Source: an uncultured Megasphaera sp. (lineage in GTDB: Bacteria; Bacillota; Negativicutes; Veillonellales; Megasphaeraceae). From it: a stretch of 8,753 bases of DNA. Positions within the stretch are counted from its first letter, which is position 1. The number at the start of each line of letters is the position of its first letter. Of the stretch, positions 1-5,459 are shown piece by piece. A model generated the notes under the pieces. It saw only the letters and a list, made by a program, of their open reading frames with translations, did no database searches and had not been told where the DNA came from. The position numbers and the translations under genes are program-made. The stretch is from contig URLP01000071.1 in NCBI GenBank assembly GCA_900548635.1, forward strand, positions 1 to 8,753, given 5' to 3'.

Positions 1-411
1 CCCCGCTTCGGCAACGGCGGCTATAACGGTGTGGCCCGCGTCGACAGCCCGGCTGCCAGCGCCATCCTCAGCATTGCCAACCGCTATATCGGCGTGCCCT
101 ACGTCTTCGGCGGCTCGACGCCATCGGGTTTCGACTGCTCGGGCTTTACGCGCTACGTCTATTCTGAAGCCGGCATCGACCTGCCGCGCGATGCAGAATC
201 CCAGTACGGCGTCGGCTATTCCGTTTCCATGGCCAACCTGCGCCCGGGAGATCTTGTCTTTTTCTCGACCTATGATTCGGGTATCTCTCACGTCGGCATC
301 TACGTCGGCAACCACCAGTTCATCAACGCTTCCAGCGACGGCGTCAGCATCGCCGACATGGACAGCAGCTACTGGTCCGCCCGCTACATCGGCGCTAAGC
401 GCGTCATGTGA
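1..411 (+). CDS. NlpC/P60-family cell-wall peptidase, C-terminal domain (5' partial)
   Basis: The reading frame is open from the first base, so the N-terminal part is missing. The visible 136 residues are a complete NlpC/P60 catalytic domain, the cysteine-peptidase fold that cuts peptidoglycan stem peptides outside the cytoplasmic membrane. Landmarks are YVFGG, then FDCSGF with the nucleophile Cys at fragment residue 46 (codon 136-138), LRPGDLVFF, and SHVGIYVGN with the catalytic His at residue 97 (codon 289-291). The third polar residue, His in E. coli Spr, aligns with Asn109 in QFINAS; this family accepts His, Asn or Gln there. A Met-like start at 31 is possible on paper (a GTG codon), but it falls just inside the domain edge and has no ribosome site, so the gene most likely begins upstream with a signal peptide and perhaps SH3 or LysM binding domains. 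It ends with TGA at 409-411 and converges on the gene at 458-1246. Confidence 0.93.
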   Translation, partial: PRFGNGGYNGVARVDSPAASAILSIANRYIGVPYVFGGSTPSGFDCSGFTRYVYSEAGIDLPRDAESQYGVGYSVSMANLRPGDLVFFSTYDSGISHVGIYVGNHQFINASSDGVSIADMDSSYWSARYIGAKRVM

Positions 412-442
412 AAAAAGGGGCTGTCGCATTAAGCGACGAACC
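411..442 (-). terminator. Imperfect intrinsic terminator of the lysR/hypothetical unit
   Basis: Read on the minus strand, GGTTCGTCGC (442-433), loop TTAAT and GCGACAGCCCC (427-417) form an imperfect stem: a perfect five-pair GTCGC/GCGAC core, two mismatches and a GG/CC base. Six T residues (416-411) follow. It lies 15 bp past the stop of the minus-strand gene and its T-tract touches the stop codon of the NlpC/P60 gene. On the plus strand the same hairpin has no T-tract, so it should mainly serve the minus strand. Confidence 0.55.
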
Positions 443-457
443 ACGGCAAACGCATTT

Positions 458-1246
458 TTAATGCACGAATGTCGCTTCTACGTCAGCCACGTCTTTGTCG
501 TTTACTTCTACGTCGCCTTTTTGGCGCAGTGCTTCGATTTCTTTGGTGTCGACGACCCAGAGGGCCGGGGCGAGTTCTTCTTTGTGGTCGGCCATCCAGC
601 GGACGATGGCGCGGGCGCCGTTGCTGTAGGGAAGGGCTGCCTTGACGAAGCGGAAGTAGGCGCGCGGTACGGCTTTCATTGGCTGCTTCCAGACTTCTTC
701 GATTTCCAGGGTGTAGTCACATTCGTGGTAGCCGTTGGAGACGGCTTCGCGGCCGATGTCTTCGGTGTTCTTCTGGCCCATGTCGAGGAGCAGGTAGTCG
801 TAGAGCAGGGTATGTTCCCATTTTTCCTTGAAGATGTCCCGTTCCGGCAGAATCTGGCACGGGTCATCGCTGTAGAGGCGCAGGAGGTCGAGGACGAAGC
901 GGAAGCGGTGGCGCTTGAAGGTGAAATTCACGGCGTCGAGGTAGATTTCCCGCAGGCGGATGTAGTTCTTCGTTTCTTCGCGGAAATCGATATCAAAATA
1001 GCTGAGCGGCGTTTCCCGGCGGATATCGTTAAAGAGTGTTTCTTCCAGGGAGAGGCCTTTCTTCAGGGCGGCCCGGCGGTCTGCGGCTTTGGCCAGGGGA
1101 TCGCGGAAGACGCGGTTCAGGCGGTCCAGGTAGTTGAGACAGGCTGTTTCCGTGGCGATGGCACTGAAGGGACCGTTATCCCGCTGATGTGAAAAAATTT
1201 CTTCTTTTTCTGCTGCCGAAAAGGTTTCCTTAGGCATTTTCATCAT
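458..1246 (-). CDS. Unrecognised 262-aa protein, translationally coupled to LysR regulator
   Basis: I do not recognise this family. The protein is soluble-looking, with no signal peptide or membrane segment. It is rich in charged and aromatic residues and probably mostly helical, with runs such as YFDIDFREE, RLREIYLDAV, FKRHRFRFVLDLLRLY and HTLLYDYLLLDMG. It ends in an acidic tail, VEVNDKDVADVEATFVH. Cysteines are few and scattered (for example DDPCQ and YHECD), with no metal-binding spacing. Two ATGs stand in tandem at 1246 and 1243, behind a GAGGAAG ribosome site, and a third in-frame ATG lies at 1237; the first is given here. The start overlaps the last 17 bp of the lysR gene, so the two are almost certainly one transcript and translationally coupled. 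The close pairing suggests a shared role with the regulator, but nothing in the sequence names it. The gene is real rather than a shadow because it has a ribosome site, a downstream terminator and an ordered operon position. Confidence 0.8.
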   Translation of the reverse strand: MMKMPKETFSAAEKEEIFSHQRDNGPFSAIATETACLNYLDRLNRVFRDPLAKAADRRAALKKGLSLEETLFNDIRRETPLSYFDIDFREETKNYIRLREIYLDAVNFTFKRHRFRFVLDLLRLYSDDPCQILPERDIFKEKWEHTLLYDYLLLDMGQKNTEDIGREAVSNGYHECDYTLEIEEVWKQPMKAVPRAYFRFVKAALPYSNGARAIVRWMADHKEELAPALWVVDTKEIEALRQKGDVEVNDKDVADVEATFVH

Positions 1247-2189
1247 CTACTTCCTCTGCAAGATAAGGGTGTGCCGATGCGCTGTTCTGGATGGCCGCAT
1301 TGGCATCCTTGAAATATTCTTTGAATGACTGGACCCAGGTCCGGGACGGGTGCGACAAATAGCCCTTGCTCTTCCAGATCAGGGCCAGCGTCCAGTACAG
1401 GTGCGGCTGGGCGAGGGGGACCGAAACGGCCAGGTCCGGCGAGATGCGCTGGCAGATGGTGTGCGGCATGAGGGAAATCCCGAGGCGGCCGGCGACCATC
1501 TGGGCCAAAAAGTCCCAGTTGCTGGAGCGGCAGACGATTTTCGGATGAGCCATGATTTCCTGGAAGGCCGAGCGCAGGTACGGATTCAGGGAGAAGCCGC
1601 TCGGATAGAAGACGAACGTTTCGTCCTTGATGTCCGAGAGGGTCAGCGACGGCTGGGAAGCCAGGGGGTGGTCCGGCCAGAGGACGACGTCGAGAGGTTC
1701 TTCGTGGAAGATGAAGAATTCATAAGGGATTTCCGTCGTAATCGGCAGGGCGACGAAACCGACCTGGATCAGGCCGTCATCGATGGCAGAGACGACGTCT
1801 TGCGAACCGACTTCCTTCATCTCCAGCTCAATTTTCGGGTATTTGTTGATGAAGTGGGCAATGAACGGCGCGATGACCGATGAGCCGATCATCGGCGGCA
1901 CACCGACGGACAGTTTGCCGGCGTTGAGCAGCTGCGGCGATTCCATTTCTTCATTCAGCTGGGTGAAGCCTTTGATGAGTTCTTCGATTTTAGGCAGCAA
2001 ATAGGCACCCGTTTCCGTGAGTTCTACATTTTTCCCCTTGCGGTCGAATAACTGGACGCCCCAGTGTTCTTCCAGGGCCTTGATGCCCTTGCTGATGGAA
2101 GGCTGGCTGATGTGCAGCGATTTTGAGGCTTTGGTGAAGCTTTTTTTATGGGCAACTTCGATGAAGTATGTCAATTGGAATAAATCCAT
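1230..2189 (-). CDS. LysR-family transcriptional regulator
   Basis: This 319-aa protein has the length and architecture of LysR-type regulators. The N-terminal winged helix-turn-helix begins MDLFQLTYFIEVA, followed by SFTKASKSLHISQPSISKGIKALE (about residues 17-40) and LFDRKGKNVELTETG. A linker helix comes next, then a periplasmic-binding-protein-like effector domain from about residue 87 (GKLSVGVPPMIGSSVIAPF) to about 295, including VAGRLGISLMP. I place the start at the ATG at 2189. The reading frame extends to a GTG at 2204, but that codon lies inside the Shine-Dalgarno sequence AGAGAGGTGA (2210-2201), and MDLFQL is the usual LysR beginning. The effector is unknown. LysR regulators often control a divergent neighbour and themselves; here the divergent gene is dinB, which is not a typical LysR target, so its own overlapping partner gene or a distant locus is as likely. 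Confidence 0.93.
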   Translation of the reverse strand: MDLFQLTYFIEVAHKKSFTKASKSLHISQPSISKGIKALEEHWGVQLFDRKGKNVELTETGAYLLPKIEELIKGFTQLNEEMESPQLLNAGKLSVGVPPMIGSSVIAPFIAHFINKYPKIELEMKEVGSQDVVSAIDDGLIQVGFVALPITTEIPYEFFIFHEEPLDVVLWPDHPLASQPSLTLSDIKDETFVFYPSGFSLNPYLRSAFQEIMAHPKIVCRSSNWDFLAQMVAGRLGISLMPHTICQRISPDLAVSVPLAQPHLYWTLALIWKSKGYLSHPSRTWVQSFKEYFKDANAAIQNSASAHPYLAEEVDDENA

Positions 2190-2223
2190 AGTATATGATG
2201 TCACCTCTCTTTAGTATTCTTAT

Positions 2224-2253
2224 AGTTTACCATATTACGAAATGAAAATCCAA
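2224..2253 (-). promoter_or_regulatory. Probable sigma-70-type promoter for the lysR unit
   Basis: On the minus strand an extended -10 element, TGG followed by TAAACT (2232-2224), has a -35-like TTGGAT at 2253-2248, with an 18-bp spacer. It lies 35 bp upstream of the lysR ATG and just upstream of its AGAGAGGTGA ribosome site. Predicted by motif reading only. Confidence 0.45.
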
Positions 2254-2324
2254 AAACGATTTGTAATTTCACTAATTTTCATCACCATGACAATATTTTA
2301 TACAAATCAAGACAATACTCTATA

Positions 2325-2350
2325 TTTACAGGCTCGAATCGTTGTATAAT
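2325..2350 (+). promoter_or_regulatory. Probable promoter of the dinB unit
   Basis: A perfect TATAAT lies at 2345-2350, 26 bp before the dinB ATG. The best -35-like hexamer, TTTACA at 2325-2330, is only 14 bp away, shorter than usual, so the -35 element is uncertain or activation may be needed. No correctly spaced Firmicute LexA box is visible, so SOS control of dinB is not supported here. Confidence 0.45.
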
Positions 2351-2376
2351 GATAGATATGGAAGGGAGGAGAGGTT

Positions 2377-3552
2377 ATGGCACGTCGCTGGATCATGCAT
2401 GTCGATATGGATGCCTTTTACGCGTCCATCGAGCAGCGGGACAATCCGGCTCTCAAGGGTCTGCCCGTCATCGTCGGCGGCCTCATGGAACGGGGCGTCG
2501 TGGCCACGGCGTCGTATGAAGCGCGGCGCTACGGCGTCCACTCGGCGATGAGCATGAAATTGGCCCGCCGGCTCTGTCCGAACGGCGTCTTCCTGCCTGT
2601 GCGCATGGCCCATTACCGGCGCATTTCCCATCAGATCCGCCTGATCCTGACCCATTATTCGCCGTATATCGAGCCCCTGGCCCTGGATGAAGCCTTCCTC
2701 GACGTCTCCGGCATGGAGCGGCATTATCCAGACATCGTCGACATAGGCCGGGCCGTGAAGGAAGAAATTCAGCGTACGACGGGCCTTATCGCCTCGGCGG
2801 GCATTGCACCGAATAAGTTCCTGGCCAAGCTCGCCTCGGACCTGCGCAAGCCTGACGGACTGGTCTGGATTCCCTACGGCACGGAGCAGCAGATTTTGGC
2901 GCCCCTGCCCCTGAGCCGCCTCTGGGGCGTCGGCAAAGTGACGGAAGAAGCGCTGCAGAAGGCGGGCTACCGGACTATCGGTGATATCGCCGCCGCCGGT
3001 CCTGAGGCCCTGCAGCCCATCGTCGGCAATCAGGCGCGGCGTATCTATCACCTCTCCCTGGGAATCGACAAGCGGCCCCTTGAGGTACGGCGCCGGCCCC
3101 AGTCTGTCGGCAACGAGCACACGTACAATCACGATTTGACGCGCGACGCCGAAGTGGACGAACAGTTCCGCCTCCTGGCCAATGAAGTGTCCTGGCGCCT
3201 GCGCCAGAACCGCCTCATGGGGCGGACGATTACCATCAAGGTGCGCTATGCGTCCTTCAAGACGATTACGCGTTCCCTGACATTGAACAGCATGGGGACC
3301 TGTTCGGAAGAACAGCTTTATTTTGCGGCCAAACGCCTCTACAATAAATGCCGCAGCCAGAAACCAATCCGCCTCCTCGGCCTGACGGTCAGTCAGCTCC
3401 AGGCCTATCAGGTCCAGGGCGATTTGTTCTCAGAAGATGAAGAGACGAAAGCCAAAGTGACGGAAGCCATCGACAAACTGCAGAAGCGCTTTGGCCGGAC
3501 AGCGATCATGAAGGGCTTCCTTTGGGAAATGTCCCATGAAAAAGACACATAG
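2377..3552 (+). CDS. dinB: DNA polymerase IV (Y-family translesion polymerase)
   Basis: This 391-aa protein is a full-length DinB, the error-prone polymerase that extends DNA past lesions or mismatched ends. The palm contains HVDMDAFY with metal-binding Asp10, and Tyr15 at the steric-gate position that excludes ribonucleotides. SYEARRYGVHSAM (46-58) is the nucleotide-binding fingers motif. ALDEAFLD supplies the catalytic pair Asp104/Glu105. KFLAKLASDLRKPDG (147-161) and the thumb helix-hairpin-helix LWGVGK (about 182-187) follow. The little-finger domain comes next, then a beta-clamp-binding pentapeptide, QGDLF (347-351). All catalytic residues are present, so the enzyme should be active. The ATG at 2377 has a strong GGGAGGAGAGG ribosome site. 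The stop TAG at 3550-3552 overlaps the ribosome site of the following small gene, indicating co-transcription. Confidence 0.97.
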   Translation: MARRWIMHVDMDAFYASIEQRDNPALKGLPVIVGGLMERGVVATASYEARRYGVHSAMSMKLARRLCPNGVFLPVRMAHYRRISHQIRLILTHYSPYIEPLALDEAFLDVSGMERHYPDIVDIGRAVKEEIQRTTGLIASAGIAPNKFLAKLASDLRKPDGLVWIPYGTEQQILAPLPLSRLWGVGKVTEEALQKAGYRTIGDIAAAGPEALQPIVGNQARRIYHLSLGIDKRPLEVRRRPQSVGNEHTYNHDLTRDAEVDEQFRLLANEVSWRLRQNRLMGRTITIKVRYASFKTITRSLTLNSMGTCSEEQLYFAAKRLYNKCRSQKPIRLLGLTVSQLQAYQVQGDLFSEDEETKAKVTEAIDKLQKRFGRTAIMKGFLWEMSHEKDT

Positions 3553-3566
3553 AAGGAGTTTTCATT

Positions 3567-3854
3567 ATGGCAATTTTTAAAGTAGCCGCCCATACGGGTG
3601 ACAATAACAACGGGTACATCGAATACAATACAGAAACGAAGGAACTGGGAGTCCACCTCAATGACGACGTCATGGACAAGCGCTGCCGCGACTATTTGAC
3701 GACAGAAAAAGTACTTCATCAATACACCGATTTATCGCAGTACAAGACAATCAGTGCCGTGCCGACGTCGAGCCTGGAAAATTTGAAGCTCGCCCTCTGC
3801 TATATCTGGCGGACGACGGGTATCCACATCGACTGGAGCCGCCCCGTCGATTGA
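3567..3854 (+). CDS. Unrecognised 95-aa protein in the dinB operon
   Basis: I cannot assign this small protein to a family. It begins MAIFKVAAHTGDNNNGYIEYNTETKELGVHL, which reads like short beta strands. It continues with charged helical segments containing CRDYL, TTEKVLHQYTDLSQY and a Leu-rich stretch, SLENLKLALCYIWRTTG, and ends HIDWSRPVD. There is no signal peptide, membrane span or Cys-x2-Cys motif. The AGAAGGAG ribosome site at 3551-3558 overlaps the dinB stop and sits 8 bp before the ATG, so it is expressed with dinB. Its codon use resembles that of its neighbours, which supports a genuine gene. A role alongside the polymerase is suggested only by position. It is followed by the hairpin at 3876-3925. 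Confidence 0.8.
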   Translation: MAIFKVAAHTGDNNNGYIEYNTETKELGVHLNDDVMDKRCRDYLTTEKVLHQYTDLSQYKTISAVPTSSLENLKLALCYIWRTTGIHIDWSRPVD

Positions 3855-3875
3855 AGCATTTCACTTATACACAAT

Positions 3876-3925
3876 ATATCCACATTTTCTGTGTACAACA
3901 GTGACAGAAATGTGGATATTTTTTT
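3876..3925 (+). terminator. Hairpin with T-tract after the dinB unit; arms carry DnaA-like boxes
   Basis: The left arm ATATCCACATTTTCTGT (3876-3892) and the right arm ACAGAAATGTGGATAT (3904-3919) pair over about 16 bp with one bulged A, around an 11-nt loop. The stem is followed by a run of seven T (3919-3925). This geometry fits an intrinsic terminator for the dinB transcript, 21 bp past the 95-aa gene. The stem is AT-rich, so termination may be weak. Each arm also contains a one-mismatch DnaA box (ATATCCACA and its complement), so the palindrome may instead, or also, be a protein-binding site. Confidence 0.5.
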
Positions 3926-3978
3926 ATAAAGCGCACGGTTAAGCCGATTTTTCCAGTGCACAATTTTTTTGCCACTTG

Positions 3979-3997
3979 TGTGAAAATGTGGATAACT
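3979..3997 (+). repeat. Direct repeat copy 1 containing a perfect DnaA box
   Basis: TGTGAAAATGTGGATAACT matches the copy at 4101-4119 at 18 of 19 positions; 16 consecutive bases are identical. The repeat contains the strong box TGTGGATAA. Shorter relatives (GAAATGTGGATA) occur in both arms of the hairpin at 3876-3919. Confidence 0.85.
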
Positions 3998-4100
3998 TAC
4001 ATGGGTAGATGTGCGTTTCCAGTGAAAAAGAGACGAATAACGGCATAACTGTGCGAACATTCATGGGCGAACAAATGGATCAAAGAATGTGTACAAATCC

Positions 4101-4119
4101 TGCGAAAATGTGGATAACT
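4101..4119 (+). repeat. Direct repeat copy 2 containing a perfect DnaA box
   Basis: TGCGAAAATGTGGATAACT is the second copy of the 19-nt repeat, 122 bp downstream of the first and in the same orientation, with one base different (C for T at its third position). Confidence 0.85.
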
Positions 4120-4241
4120 CATGCGGACAAATTATGCACAATCTGTGGATACATTGTGGAAAGGTATGCACAGCTGTACAAAGCATAAAAAAGCCATTTT
4201 CAGGGGATATGCACAACTTATCCACTTTACTTATCCACAAT

Positions 4242-4270
4242 TTCCACAGGCCTTTGGTTTGTGGTATACT
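4242..4270 (+). promoter_or_regulatory. Probable extended -10 promoter of nagA, overlapped by DnaA-like boxes
   Basis: TGG followed by TATACT (4262-4270) is an extended -10 element, 34 bp before the nagA ATG. A weak -35-like TTCCAC at 4242-4247 gives a 17-bp spacer. The perfect DnaA box at 4231-4239 abuts the -35 position and a one-mismatch box at 4277-4285 covers the likely transcription start, so DnaA binding could affect nagA transcription. Confidence 0.5.
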
Positions 4271-4304
4271 GAGAATTGTGAATACGATTTAGGAGGAATT
4301 TATC

Positions 4305-5459
4305 ATGAAAGCTATCATCGACGGACTCATTGTCCTGCCGAACGAAATCATTAACGGACACGTCATCATGTATGAAAAGGACATCTGGCGCATCGTGCCG
4401 CGCAAGCAGTTCCGGGCCGGCATGTGCTCGGAATTCATCGACGCCAACGGCGGCTTCGTCGTGCCGGGCTTCATCAACGAACACATCCACGGCTGTGCCG
4501 GTGCGGACACGATGGACGACGATGACCAGGCGCTGAAGACGATGCAGCAGGCCCTGCCGGCGACGGGCGTCACGTCCTTCGTGCCGACGACGATGACTAT
4601 GGAACGGAGCCACATCGAAAGGGCCCTGCAGCGCATCCGCCAGGCGAAGGCGGAACCTCAGGGCGGGGCCCAGGTCCTCGGTGCCCATATGGAAGGACCT
4701 TTCATCAGCCCTGTGTATAAAGGCTCCCAGGCCGAAGAAAATATCCAGAGCGCTGATTTTTCCTGGCTCGAACCCTATGCGGACGTCATCAAGATCATTA
4801 CCCTGGCGCCGGAAACCTTGAAGAACAAAACGTTCCTCAAGGACTGCCAGGACCACGGCATCATCGTCTCTCTCGGCCATACGGCAGCCGACTTTGACCA
4901 GGCCAAAGCATGCATGGACGGCCTCGACAGCTGCCATGTGACGCACCTCTTCAACGCCATGACGCCCTTCCATCACCGCAAGCCCGGCGTCGTCGGCGCG
5001 GCCCTGCTCCAGAAGAACGCCCGCTGCGAACTGATCTGCGACAACCTGCACGTTCATCCGGCCGCGCAGAAACTGGCGTATCAGCTGAAAGGGCGCGACG
5101 GCCTGATCCTGGTTACCGATTCCCTGCGCGCCTGCCTGCAGGGCGACGGCGAATCGAGCCTGGGCGGCCAGAAAGTCTTCGTCAAGAACGGCGAAGCCCG
5201 CCTCGCCGACGGTACCCTGGCGGCCAGCATTGCACCGATGAACGAAGTAGTCCTGAATTTCATCATCAATTCCGGCGCATCCATCCCCGATGTCGTCGCC
5301 ATGGCCACGGTCAACCCAGCCAAAGACCTGGGCGTCTACGACCGCATCGGGTCTCTGGAAGAAGGGAAGCAGGCGGACATCGTCGTCCTGGACAGCAATG
5401 ATTTCCATGTAAAACAGACGGTCATCGCCGGGGAGCTGGCATACAATGAAGAAGCCTAA
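4305..5459 (+). CDS. nagA: N-acetylglucosamine-6-phosphate deacetylase
   Basis: This cytoplasmic amidohydrolase converts GlcNAc-6-phosphate to glucosamine-6-phosphate and acetate, feeding amino sugars to wall synthesis or glycolysis. At 384 aa it is the normal family length. The TIM-barrel landmarks are present: PGFINEHIHG (His60, His62), the metal ligand Glu130 in GAHMEGPFISP, His192 in VSLGHTAAD, His214 in VTHLFNAMTPFHHR, the substrate-binding DNLHVHP, and the catalytic Asp272 in LVTDS. The segment after Asp272 (LRACLQGDGESSLGG) and the later GTLAASIAPM differ slightly from the common VTDAM and GTLAGS forms, but no catalytic residue is lost. The ATG at 4305 is preceded by a strong AGGAGGAA site (4291-4298). 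The 3' end overlaps the next gene by 14 bp, implying an operon with coupled translation. The upstream gap carries many DnaA boxes. Confidence 0.95.
   Translation: MKAIIDGLIVLPNEIINGHVIMYEKDIWRIVPRKQFRAGMCSEFIDANGGFVVPGFINEHIHGCAGADTMDDDDQALKTMQQALPATGVTSFVPTTMTMERSHIERALQRIRQAKAEPQGGAQVLGAHMEGPFISPVYKGSQAEENIQSADFSWLEPYADVIKIITLAPETLKNKTFLKDCQDHGIIVSLGHTAADFDQAKACMDGLDSCHVTHLFNAMTPFHHRKPGVVGAALLQKNARCELICDNLHVHPAAQKLAYQLKGRDGLILVTDSLRACLQGDGESSLGGQKVFVKNGEARLADGTLAASIAPMNEVVLNFIINSGASIPDVVAMATVNPAKDLGVYDRIGSLEEGKQADIVVLDSNDFHVKQTVIAGELAYNEEA

Larger units (their letters stand above)
3865..4285. promoter_or_regulatory. Cluster of DnaA boxes (possible origin-like, titration or regulatory locus)
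   Basis: This fills the roughly 450-bp non-coding gap between the dinB unit and nagA. Exact matches to TTATNCACA are at 3865-3873 (+), 3987-3995 (-), 4109-4117 (-), 4132-4140 (+) and 4231-4239 (+); three of these are the strong form TTATCCACA. One-mismatch copies are at 3876-3884 (+), 3890-3898 (-), 3911-3919 (-), 4088-4096 (-), 4144-4152 (-), 4164-4172 (+), 4207-4215 (+), 4218-4226 (+) and 4277-4285 (-). The region is AT-rich, including TTTTTTTATAAA at 3919-3930. DnaA binds such boxes at chromosome origins, at DnaA-titrating or reactivating sites, and at promoters it regulates. The last boxes run into the nagA promoter. No dnaA, dnaN or other origin-flanking gene is in the window, so the role cannot be decided from this sequence. 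Confidence 0.75.

Noticed and set aside
29..1192. A 387-aa plus-strand open frame crossing the NlpC/P60 gene and the opposite hypothetical gene
   Set aside because: It runs out of frame through the peptidase domain and antisense through the next gene, with no ribosome site; composition is that of a shadow frame.
1350..1883. A 177-aa plus-strand open frame inside lysR
   Set aside because: Antisense to a canonical LysR effector domain and made of repetitive charged residues; no ribosome site.
2334..2343. CGAATCGTTG before dinB as a possible LexA (SOS) box
   Set aside because: The half-sites are only two bases apart, whereas the Firmicute LexA box needs a GAAC-N4-GTTC-type spacing; no better match was found in the gap.
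2326..3132. A 268-aa open frame on the minus strand opposite dinB
   Set aside because: It is a shadow of dinB, Arg/Asp/His-rich without a domain, and ends in the lysR-dinB promoter region.
3865..4285. Reading the box cluster as a CRISPR array
   Set aside because: The repeated units are short, occur on both strands and have irregular spacing; they match DnaA boxes.
3800..4354. Short ORFs on both strands within the DnaA-box gap
   Set aside because: They consist largely of translated box repeats, lack ribosome sites, and differ in base use from the neighbouring genes; the stretch is better read as non-coding.
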